Below, piece after piece: positions 1 through 5,471 of a stretch of DNA of 6,977 nucleotides (position 1 is the stretch's first letter; each line of letters begins with the position of its first letter). Origin of the DNA: Candidatus Methanoperedentaceae archaeon (GTDB lineage Archaea > Halobacteriota > Methanosarcinia > Methanosarcinales > Methanoperedenaceae); assembly GCA_014859785.1 (NCBI GenBank), contig JACUTP010000095.1, forward strand, positions 1 through 6,977, in the 5' to 3' direction. A program made the position numbers and the translations under genes. Under the pieces are notes generated by a model. That model saw only the letters and a program-made list of their open reading frames with translations. It ran no database searches and had not been told where the DNA came from.

Positions 1-52
1 CCGCTCTTCCTCTTCTAAGAACCGGACTTGCGATTTTCACCGCATACTGCTC
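1..52 (-). ncRNA. Group II intron 3' end: domain V and start of domain VI (remnant or ORF-less)
   Basis: Read on the minus strand, bases 52 to 19 give a 34-nt element that starts GAGC, has a GAAA tetraloop and ends GGTTC, matching the length and layout of group II intron domain V. The AGC catalytic triad opposite GUU is present. A lower helix, a two-base AA bulge (positions 24-25 of the element) and an upper helix closed by the GAAA loop can all be drawn. Two positions in the lower helix do not pair (A5 against G30, U7 against C28), so it may be slightly degenerate. Bases 18 to 1 would begin domain VI; the branch-point A and 3' splice site are outside the window. An intron-encoded reverse transcriptase normally lies in domain IV, just upstream of domain V, which here means to the right of base 53. 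None is there, so this is a truncated intron, or one without an ORF. The assignment rests on structure and motif memory, not on a covariance search. Confidence 0.75.
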
Positions 53-81
53 AAGAAAGCCTACGGCAAAATTATTAGCAC

Positions 82-139
82 CGAACTGCTACGAACTCAA
101 AACTAACTCACGGAGTTCGTTTCAGTTCGTCCGAGTTCG
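82..139. repeat. Helically phased AGTTCG array with a 16-bp imperfect inverted repeat
   Basis: Three direct AGTTCG hexamers start at 114, 124 and 134, exactly 10 bp apart, and two inverted copies (CGAACT) start at 82 and 92, also 10 bp apart. The two sides form an imperfect inverted repeat, 83-98 against 113-128, with 14 of 16 positions pairing and a 14-base spacer. The 10-bp phasing puts every copy on one face of the helix, which suits an operator for an oligomeric DNA-binding protein. The array ends 13 bp before the ATG of the orphan gene at 153. It could instead be a mobile-element end or a folded part of the adjacent intron remnant. The pattern is directly visible; the function is inferred. 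Confidence 0.55.
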
Positions 140-152
140 CTGTTTTTATCAC

Positions 153-476
153 ATGCCTCATTTTTCCAGCAAGGGGATAAGAAAATGCGTTTATACTTTC
201 CTATACGTGAACAAAAAGAAAAACAAGAGGGAGATTTTAGAGTTTTTAAATATAAAAGAGATAAAAATTGAGGATGTGTTCACAGATGAATATGCAACAA
301 CCATCAGTACATATGTTAAATTGGTCAAACAAGAAAAGAAATGGCTTGGTTCTAACAAAAATATATATCTAAATATACCCAGTGAAAAAGGAGTCGAACT
401 TGCCAGAGCAATCGGGATTGATTGCATATATATCGATACCCAGAAAAATTCAACCATACTCAACCATACTCTATAA
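153..476 (+). CDS. Orphan hypothetical protein, lysine-rich, 107 aa
   Basis: I do not recognise this protein. It has no signal peptide or membrane segment. The first half is rich in Lys, Glu and Ile (KKKNKREILEFLNIKEIK) and looks helical; the end reads like alternating strand and helix (NIYLNIP, then SEKGVELARAIGIDCIYID). This hints at a small soluble DNA-binding or antitoxin-like protein, but no named family is claimed. There is no clear Shine-Dalgarno sequence before the ATG at 153. The frame stays open leftwards to the window edge through the intron remnant, so the true start is uncertain and the gene could be a fragment. It is more AT-rich than its neighbours and points the other way, consistent with acquired DNA. 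The last codons contain an exact tandem 10-bp repeat (451-470), which suggests a recently altered C-terminus. The hydrophobic antisense ORF across the same bases looks like its shadow. Confidence 0.5.
   Translation: MPHFSSKGIRKCVYTFLYVNKKKNKREILEFLNIKEIKIEDVFTDEYATTISTYVKLVKQEKKWLGSNKNIYLNIPSEKGVELARAIGIDCIYIDTQKNSTILNHTL
451..470. repeat. Exact tandem 10-bp duplication at the end of the orphan gene
   Basis: CAACCATACT occurs twice back to back, immediately before the CTATAA that carries the stop codon. As 10 is not a multiple of three, the duplication shifts the reading frame, so the final residues are probably not ancestral. Replication slippage is the simplest origin. Confidence 0.8.
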
Positions 477-537
477 GGCTTAAACGGTTACAATCCCGCT
501 TAAACTCATCTCCATTGTGTTGACGAATATCGTTCTA

Positions 538-547
538 ATTTATATAG
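538..547 (+). promoter_or_regulatory. Candidate archaeal TATA box, unassigned transcript
   Basis: ATTTATATAG closely resembles the archaeal TATA consensus and lies in the otherwise featureless 136-bp gap 477-612. On the plus strand it would start transcription near 565-575, antisense to the 3' end of the P-II-like gene, where I see no ORF. Read on the minus strand it would fire leftwards, antisense to the orphan gene. AT-rich gaps produce such motifs by chance, so it is only a candidate. The gap also holds two GCTTAAAC copies (478-485 and 498-505) 20 bp apart, of unknown meaning. Confidence 0.3.
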
Positions 548-612
548 AGTTATTACTTCATTTCAAGAGAGGTCGGAACTATTGACAGGTAATTTTAATA
601 TACAAACTCCGT

Positions 613-945
613 TTATTTTTTATGCTCAAGATGCAGCGCGCCCACCATTTTATCCACGCTTACAACAAATGCCCTGCCTTTTCCGGATTCGTTCAATTTT
701 CCTCCCTTCACAATAGCTTCAAGTACGGAGTCAGTTTTTTCCTTCTCTATTAGAGTAATCACGATCTCTTTTTCAGGCTCGATCGGGATTCCAAGGATTT
801 TCCTTTGCTCGTGAATCCCGGCACCTCTTCCAAAAACCAGTGTAGCTCCCTCAGCTCCGGCGTCATACGTTGCTCTAATTATCACTTCACCCTTTCCTCT
901 CTCAACAATCGTGAATATTACATCAAAGTCAGTAAGATATTTCAT
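613..945 (-). CDS. P-II-like regulatory protein partnered with DUF1538
   Basis: This is a 110-aa protein of the P-II (GlnB/GlnK)-like fold, close to the usual 112 residues. The N-terminal strand (FDVIFTIVERGKG) is followed by a helix and the T-loop start GATLVFGRGAGIHEQ (residues 33-47), then the strand EKEIVITLI (58-66), a helix (DSVLEAIVKGG, 72-82), and a B-loop-like segment ESGKGRAFVVSVDKMVG (86-102). The T-loop segment has no tyrosine matching the classical uridylylation site, so control by GlnD-type modification is unlikely; nucleotide or metabolite binding is more probable. Classical P-II proteins plug or release partner transporters such as AmtB, so by analogy this one probably gates the DUF1538 membrane protein encoded 2 bp upstream. 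GGGAGA at 952-957, inside the end of that gene, serves as ribosome binding site. Family membership is fairly sure; the ligand and the gating role are inferred. Confidence 0.85.
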   Translation of the reverse strand: MKYLTDFDVIFTIVERGKGEVIIRATYDAGAEGATLVFGRGAGIHEQRKILGIPIEPEKEIVITLIEKEKTDSVLEAIVKGGKLNESGKGRAFVVSVDKMVGALHLEHKK

Positions 946-947
946 AT

Positions 948-1637
948 TTATTCTCCCATTGCAATACCAAGTATCAGCAGCGATATCACCGGCGCCAGGG
1001 TTGCGGTCGCAACCAGGCCAAAGCCATCTGTAAGAGGGTCTCTTCCACCCAGGACAGATGTCAGTCCTACACCGACTGTAAGAATAAGGGGCACAACCAT
1101 TGGCCCGGTAACAACAGCTCCGGCGTCAAATGATAGCGGAATCATATATGCCGGTGCAAAATAAATTAATATAAATGCCAGAAGATAACCCGGAACTATG
1201 ATCTTCCAGAGAGGAATTCCGAGAAGTATTCGCAACATCGAAATCCCAAGTGATGCACCAACCCCTATTCCAACTGCGTGCATTACAAGATTTCCAGGTA
1301 TAGCGCCTGCTGAAACTGTTTCCACCTGGTTGATTAGAACGCGCAGGTTAGGTTCTGCAAGCGTGACAGCGTAACCGAAAATTGAGCCAAATGCCACCAC
1401 AAGGTAAAGCGAACCGCTGGCTGGAAGACCCGCACCTATCTGACGACCCAGGGGCAGGAATCCAAGTTTTAATCCTTCAAAGAACAGAATAAGTCCTGCG
1501 GTAGATAATGCTATGCCTATCAATATCTGGTATGAATTCTCAACGGGTCTTTTCATTATTAAAAACTGAAAGGCGAACAGGAAAACCACAATAGGCATTA
1601 CTGCAAAGACGACTTCAGTGATTACAGAATTCTTCAA
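948..1637 (-). CDS. DUF1538 family integral membrane protein (single-domain), putative transporter
   Basis: This is a 229-aa, very hydrophobic protein with about six to seven membrane segments. It carries motifs I associate with DUF1538: FEGLKLGFLPLG (53-64), AEPNLRVL (94-101), SFDAGAVVTGPM (169-180) and DPLTDGFGLVATA (200-212). No substrate is established for the family. Many DUF1538 proteins contain two such domains or occur as adjacent pairs; here a single domain stands alone, so it probably works as a homodimer or pairs with a subunit encoded elsewhere. The start is uncertain. TTG at 1637 is the first possible initiator after an in-frame TAG (1638-1640) and has no Shine-Dalgarno sequence. 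The next ATG, residue 14, would cut into the first helix. Two in-frame ATGs (1659-1661 and 1650-1652) lie upstream of the TAG. A TATA box at 1699-1710 serves this gene and the P-II-like gene after it. Confidence 0.85.
   Translation of the reverse strand: MKNSVITEVVFAVMPIVVFLFAFQFLIMKRPVENSYQILIGIALSTAGLILFFEGLKLGFLPLGRQIGAGLPASGSLYLVVAFGSIFGYAVTLAEPNLRVLINQVETVSAGAIPGNLVMHAVGIGVGASLGISMLRILLGIPLWKIIVPGYLLAFILIYFAPAYMIPLSFDAGAVVTGPMVVPLILTVGVGLTSVLGGRDPLTDGFGLVATATLAPVISLLILGIAMGE
952..957 (-). promoter_or_regulatory. Ribosome binding site of the P-II-like gene
   Basis: GGGAGA on the minus strand lies within the last codons of the DUF1538 gene, 6 bases before the ATG of the P-II-like gene. 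Translation of the two genes is therefore likely to be coupled. Confidence 0.6.
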
Positions 1638-1698
1638 CTAGGATAGGGACATGAGGGACATAATGTGCAATTATTAATACAATCTCATAACTTTACAA

Positions 1699-1710
1699 TA
1701 TTTTTATAAG
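1699..1710 (-). promoter_or_regulatory. TATA box of the DUF1538/P-II-like operon
   Basis: On the minus strand CTTATAAAAATA is a good archaeal TATA element. Transcription would start some 25 bases on, near 1675-1680, giving a leader of roughly 15-20 bases to the first in-frame ATG (1661) or about 40 bases to the TTG at 1637. It sits in the 119-bp gap after the antiporter gene, so the DUF1538/P-II pair is probably a separate transcription unit. I see no clear T-rich terminator for the antiporter; the perfect palindrome TTTTCGAAAA (1747-1756) directly after its stop is too short to be convincing. Confidence 0.55.
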
Positions 1711-1756
1711 ATTTATTTACTTTAAACTATCTTCTAATAAATGTGGTTTTCGAAAA

Positions 1757-3769
1757 TTAATTATTTGATTCATGGTCATTTTCCTGTTCATTAAAAAACA
1801 GCCCTTCCAGTAACGAGATTTTATCAGGCAAGCCCAGGACAATCAGTGTATCACCTGCATGAATGGTTTCATCCCCGTCAGGATTGGGCAGCGTATGTAA
1901 ACCTCTGCGTATTGCCAGTACTGTCACGCCATACTTTCGCCTCATATTCATCCCGGCAAGGGTTTTCCCCGCTATTGCTGATTTTTCTTTGACTTTCAGG
2001 GTATCAATTTCAATATCTGGCAGTTCCAGTTTGAAATCTTTTGCAGGCTCAAGTTCTTTATTTAAAAACCGGAACATCTCATAACCGTCTGCCTGCACTT
2101 CAGATACGAACTTCTCAATTTCATCCCTTGGTACCAGGTATTTCTTCAATACCCTTGAAAATATCTCTACCGATGTTTCAAACTCTTCTGGAATAACCTC
2201 GTTTGCGCCAAGGTTATACAGTGACTCCATCTCCTGGACATAACGTGTTCGTGCAATAATATGAAGTTTTGGTGTGAGTTTCCTGGACACCGATATAATC
2301 CTTCGAGTTGCAACAGGATCGGCAATAGTCAGTACAAGAACCCTTGCATGCTTTATATTGGCGTCTTCAAGTACGGGCTCAGAAGTGGCATCCCCGTAAT
2401 AGATATTCTCACCTTTTGATTTTTCCATCCGTACAGTTTCGGGATTCATTTCGATTACTGTGTATGGAATACCTGCTACACTTGCGGCGCGGGCTACGTT
2501 CCTCCCGTTCAGTCCGAAACCGATGATTATAAGATGGTCTTTTAACCGGGTTTTTTTCGTAACACTTTCGGGCATTGGATAAAGTCCTGAGACCAGTTTT
2601 TTGGGAACGGGCAGCCTGAGGACGTATCCTGCCAGCATGGGGGCAGCATTTATCATCAAGGGCGTGGATGCCATTGTCAGTATGGAGACTGCAAGGAATA
2701 ACTGGTACGTGTCTCCTGAAAGAACCCCCTGGTTAATCCCGAACCCGGATAGGATAAATGAGAATTCCCCGACCTGTGCAAGAGACAGTCCCACAATAAT
2801 AGCTGTCCTTAAGGGATAACCAAGCAGTGTTATTGAAAAACCTGTTATGACCGCTTTTAATAAAATCACGCACAGGGCAACGATAATGATCAGGACAGGT
2901 TTCAGTAACAGGAAATTAATATCAAGGAGCATCCCGATTGAAACAAAAAACAGTCCCATGAATATATCACGAAAAGGCATGATATTACCGAGAGCCTGGT
3001 GGCTGTACTCGGATTCCGATATGATTAAACCTGCAAGGAAAGCGCCAAGTGCAAGCGAGAGACCAAAACGTTCGGTTAACAGGGCAATCGAGAAGCAGAT
3101 GAAAAAAATACTGAACAGGAAGAGTTCACGGCTTTTTGTTCGTGCTATCTGGTACAACAGCTTCGGGACAAGCCATTGCGAACTTATGATTACAAGGAGA
3201 ATGATAGCGAACCCTTTTGCAGCCATGGTTAAGAAAGACCCCTCGAATTCCCCGTTCCCGGCAAGGAATGGAGTGGCAAGTATCATTGCCACTACGATAA
3301 TATCCTGGAAAATAAGGATGCCAAGGCTTGATTTTCCCTGGGGGCTGTCAAGCTCAGCCCTCTCCTGAAGGAGTTTAAGCACAATGGCAGTGCTGCTTAA
3401 GGATATCAAAAACCCCATGAAAACCGCTTCACCCCTGGAAAATCCAAAATATCCTGCTATAAAAAATACAAATGCCAGTGTCAGGAGTACCTGTAGTGAG
3501 CCTCCGATAAGTACCAGTTTTTTAATATTCAGGAGTTCTTTAAGTGAAAACTCAACACCTATGGTAAACAGTAAAAATATGATTCCTATTTCAGCTACGT
3601 TTTCCACTGCCTGGATACCGCTTATTATACCGAGACCGTGGGGACTTGCAACCACTCCTGTAAGAAGGAACCCGACAATTACAGGTATGCGGAGCTTGTG
3701 GAAAATGAAAAGGATTGCTATGGATAAACCGAATATGATTATTAAATCGTTCAGCAGGGTTCCATCCAT
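1757..3769 (-). CDS. Kef-type CPA2 cation/proton antiporter with RCK-N and RCK-C domains
   Basis: This 670-aa membrane protein should exchange K+ or Na+ for H+ in pH and ion homeostasis. Residues 1-385 form the CPA2 exchanger domain with about 12 membrane segments. Family signatures include FQD at 154-156 (the Gln-Asp pair typical of KefB/KefC, where Na+/H+ relatives have ND or DD), LAGLIISESEYSH (245-257) and FFVSIGMLLD (274-283). An RCK-N (TrkA-N) Rossmann domain follows at about 410-525, with GFGLNGRNVA (417-426) and Glu-440 ending the second strand, which favours NAD(H). An RCK-C (TrkA-C) domain lies at about 590-655 (SAIAGKTL, then GDTLIVLG). E. coli KefC lacks RCK-C, so ligand control here may differ. 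ATG at 3769 is chosen because AGAGG lies 7 bases before it; a 12-codon extension would have to start at a TTG (3805) without a ribosome site. The gene begins 62 bp after the exported-protein gene and may be cotranscribed with it. Confidence 0.93.
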   Translation of the reverse strand: MDGTLLNDLIIIFGLSIAILFIFHKLRIPVIVGFLLTGVVASPHGLGIISGIQAVENVAEIGIIFLLFTIGVEFSLKELLNIKKLVLIGGSLQVLLTLAFVFFIAGYFGFSRGEAVFMGFLISLSSTAIVLKLLQERAELDSPQGKSSLGILIFQDIIVVAMILATPFLAGNGEFEGSFLTMAAKGFAIILLVIISSQWLVPKLLYQIARTKSRELFLFSIFFICFSIALLTERFGLSLALGAFLAGLIISESEYSHQALGNIMPFRDIFMGLFFVSIGMLLDINFLLLKPVLIIIVALCVILLKAVITGFSITLLGYPLRTAIIVGLSLAQVGEFSFILSGFGINQGVLSGDTYQLFLAVSILTMASTPLMINAAPMLAGYVLRLPVPKKLVSGLYPMPESVTKKTRLKDHLIIIGFGLNGRNVARAASVAGIPYTVIEMNPETVRMEKSKGENIYYGDATSEPVLEDANIKHARVLVLTIADPVATRRIISVSRKLTPKLHIIARTRYVQEMESLYNLGANEVIPEEFETSVEIFSRVLKKYLVPRDEIEKFVSEVQADGYEMFRFLNKELEPAKDFKLELPDIEIDTLKVKEKSAIAGKTLAGMNMRRKYGVTVLAIRRGLHTLPNPDGDETIHAGDTLIVLGLPDKISLLEGLFFNEQENDHESNN

Positions 3770-3776
3770 ATGATTG

Positions 3777-3781
3777 CCTCT
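3777..3781 (-). promoter_or_regulatory. Ribosome binding site deciding the antiporter start
   Basis: AGAGG on the minus strand ends 7 bases before the ATG at 3769. It supports that ATG over the TTG 12 codons upstream, whose extra residues (MLLRIYKNRGNH) lie before the normal CPA2 N-terminus. Confidence 0.65.
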
Positions 3782-3831
3782 GTTTTTGTATATCCTTAAG
3801 AGCAAAAACCGTTATTAATCAAAAACTCCTT

Positions 3832-4596
3832 CTACCCAAGACTGGTGTTTTTTATGCCGAATAATGTTTCATATAACCGCTCGATAATGGGTTTTGTGAT
3901 TTTCTCTTCTGTTTTGTTTGTGTTTGAAGTTGTTTCATTAATAACAGGATAGGATACATTTCGTGTCTGGTTTCGTGCAAGACCAAGAGTAATCTCACCA
4001 CGCTGTTCCGGTTTTTCAGAAAATATACCTGTTATTTTGGTATGGTCTGTGGTTTTTTTCGTGACATTATCCATGCCGCTGATATTTACGACATCTATTC
4101 CTGCTGGCATAATAATGGTAACAGGACTTTCCGGCTCTCCCATGAACCAGATGCTTGTTGCGTTCATAATACTGTTTTCAAACCCGTATGTAACTATGTA
4201 CCTGTTAACAATGGTATTTGCCAGCATGGTCTTGCCGATTATTTCCGTTGATAACACAGCATCAATATCGATAACTTCAATCCTCTCGGAACTGTTATCA
4301 ATCCTGGCATCAGGCTCGGTGTCAATGGCGTTTTTGAGATTCTTCCTGACTTCCTTATCAGCCAGCAACAGCTCCCATGCATTGATGAAACCGTCGTTAT
4401 TGCCAATATTTTCATCAAGCCCAATCCTGTATGTTATTGAGTCAATACCCGTTAACGTCTCGCTGTAACTCCACGACATACCGTACTCCCCTACTGTAAT
4501 GTTATTGTCCCACTGGAATTGCGCCAATGCAATGTTTGAGGTGAGGACAATTATCATAAGTGCAATTATCCCTGTTATTTTGTAATTATCTCGCAT
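3832..4596 (-). CDS. Exported, sequon-rich protein with an EF-hand-like loop, unknown function
   Basis: I do not recognise the family. The 254-aa protein starts with a Sec signal peptide: a short charged end (MRDNYK), a hydrophobic stretch (7-24) and a probable cleavage site after NIALA (residue 25). Residues 61-75 (DENIGNNDGFINAWE) resemble a calcium-binding EF-hand or dockerin loop with extra residues in its first half. A predicted beta-rich region follows (about 105-205). Ten N-X-S/T sequons (N32, 101, 145, 171, 177, 209, 213, 220, 227, 250) suggest a glycosylated protein at the archaeal cell surface, with five of them in a polar tail after 205. There is no C-terminal membrane helix or obvious sorting signal, so it is probably soluble or held by a partner. 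The start overlaps the methionine aminopeptidase gene by 22 bp and has AGAGG 4 bases upstream, so it is translated from the same message. Confidence 0.8.
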   Translation of the reverse strand: MRDNYKITGIIALMIIVLTSNIALAQFQWDNNITVGEYGMSWSYSETLTGIDSITYRIGLDENIGNNDGFINAWELLLADKEVRKNLKNAIDTEPDARIDNSSERIEVIDIDAVLSTEIIGKTMLANTIVNRYIVTYGFENSIMNATSIWFMGEPESPVTIIMPAGIDVVNISGMDNVTKKTTDHTKITGIFSEKPEQRGEITLGLARNQTRNVSYPVINETTSNTNKTEEKITKPIIERLYETLFGIKNTSLG

Positions 4597-5471
4597 CCGT
4601 CCTCTGTAATGAAAACCGTATGTTCAGCCTGTGAAACCAGCCCGCCTTCGATTTCCTTGAGAATCGGGTACGACTGGACGATTTTTGCTTTTACAAGCTG
4701 TAACATTGCAAAATCAACACGGTCACCGAGCCATCTTTTCGCAAACGGCAGGGTCTTGTATTTTTCAATCTCCTTCAGCAGTTTCCTTGCAGAAGGGTGG
4801 CGCACCGGTCTTTCTGATACGATATGGTATATTTCCGCGTTGCCGGCATCGTGTATTTTTCCCGCCCCGTCTGTCGCGAACGGCTCGATTGCGATAATAT
4901 CCCCTTCCTCAAGCAGCACGCCGTGGGGTACCCTCTTGTTGGGGATTGAAGGGGGAGCATGCTGGATGTACTGTGCAAGACCGTGCCCTGTGAGATTCAC
5001 AACCGGTTTGTACCCGAATGACGTTATGGCATCCTCGATAACCCCTCCGATATCAGCGGTATTGACTCCGGCATGGATGAACTCGATTGCATTCTTAAGT
5101 GCTGATTCTGACGCCTTTACAAGTTCGGGATGTCCCGAAAGGTCAACTGTCGTGGCAGTGTCTGCTATATACCCGTCGATATGAACGCCGATGTCAAGTT
5201 TTACCATGTCCTCACCAAATACTGATTCATCATCTTTTGATGGTGTATAGTGGGCAGCTTCGTCATTTCGTGAAATATTTACAGGGAATGCGGGTTCACC
5301 GCCTTTTTCACGTATCAGGTTCTCGGCAAATTCAGCAACATACAGCAGTTTTTCCCCGATTTTTACTTTCTTTACGGTTTCGCTCCTCACTTCGGATAGG
5401 ATTTTACCTGCTTTAAAATATTTCCCGATAATCTCCTCGACTTCCTTCTCGATTTCTGTCATCTCGTTCAT
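4575..5471 (-). CDS. map: Methionine aminopeptidase, archaeal type II
   Basis: This cytoplasmic enzyme removes the initiator methionine from new proteins when the second residue is small. The 298-aa length matches archaeal MetAP2-type enzymes. The five metal ligands of the pita-bread M24 fold are all present: D93 (KLDIGVHIDG), D104 (YIADTATT), H163 (LTGHGLAQY), E196 (AIEPFAT) and E283 (QAEHTVF). The substrate-side histidines H74 (AAHYTP) and H171 (YIQHAPP) are also conserved. The type II insertion that carries the helical subdomain lies at about 215-280 (ARKLLKEIEKYKTLPFAKRW). The ATG at 5471 overlaps the stop of the upstream peptidase gene as ATGA, so translation is coupled. A second ATG three codons later is possible but less likely. 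The gene sits between another M24 peptidase and an exported protein on one apparent transcript. Confidence 0.96.
   Translation of the reverse strand: MNEMTEIEKEVEEIIGKYFKAGKILSEVRSETVKKVKIGEKLLYVAEFAENLIREKGGEPAFPVNISRNDEAAHYTPSKDDESVFGEDMVKLDIGVHIDGYIADTATTVDLSGHPELVKASESALKNAIEFIHAGVNTADIGGVIEDAITSFGYKPVVNLTGHGLAQYIQHAPPSIPNKRVPHGVLLEEGDIIAIEPFATDGAGKIHDAGNAEIYHIVSERPVRHPSARKLLKEIEKYKTLPFAKRWLGDRVDFAMLQLVKAKIVQSYPILKEIEGGLVSQAEHTVFITEDGCEIITK
4601..4605 (-). promoter_or_regulatory. Ribosome binding site of the exported-protein gene
   Basis: AGAGG lies 4 bases before the ATG at 4596, inside the last codons of the aminopeptidase gene. It supports both that start and the 22-bp gene overlap. 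Confidence 0.55.

Noticed and set aside
191..463. 90-aa hydrophobic minus-strand ORF opposite the orphan gene
   Set aside because: Its composition is what the antisense of a Lys/Glu-rich gene gives (many Phe, Leu and Ser), and it has no recognisable domain or ribosome site.
478..505. Two GCTTAAAC copies 20 bp apart, considered as CRISPR repeats
   Set aside because: There are only two 8-bp copies, with no full-length repeats, spacers or cas genes.
805..1164. 119-aa plus-strand ORF across the P-II-like and DUF1538 genes
   Set aside because: It spans the junction of two well-supported genes on the other strand and shows no family motif.
1747..1756. Palindrome TTTTCGAAAA after the antiporter stop, considered as a terminator
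   Set aside because: It is a 10-bp palindrome without a loop or a clear T-tract; archaeal terminators are T-rich runs and this is not convincing.
2847..3368. 173-aa plus-strand ORF inside the antiporter gene
   Set aside because: It lies wholly opposite conserved CPA2 motifs, and its low-complexity Ser/Arg/Ile composition is that of a shadow frame.
3770..3805. 12-residue N-terminal extension of the antiporter
   Set aside because: It would start at a TTG without a ribosome site, while ATG 3769 has AGAGG at good spacing and begins at the normal family N-terminus.
4609..5184. 191-aa plus-strand ORF inside the methionine aminopeptidase gene
   Set aside because: It is antisense to residues carrying catalytic ligands and has no features of its own.
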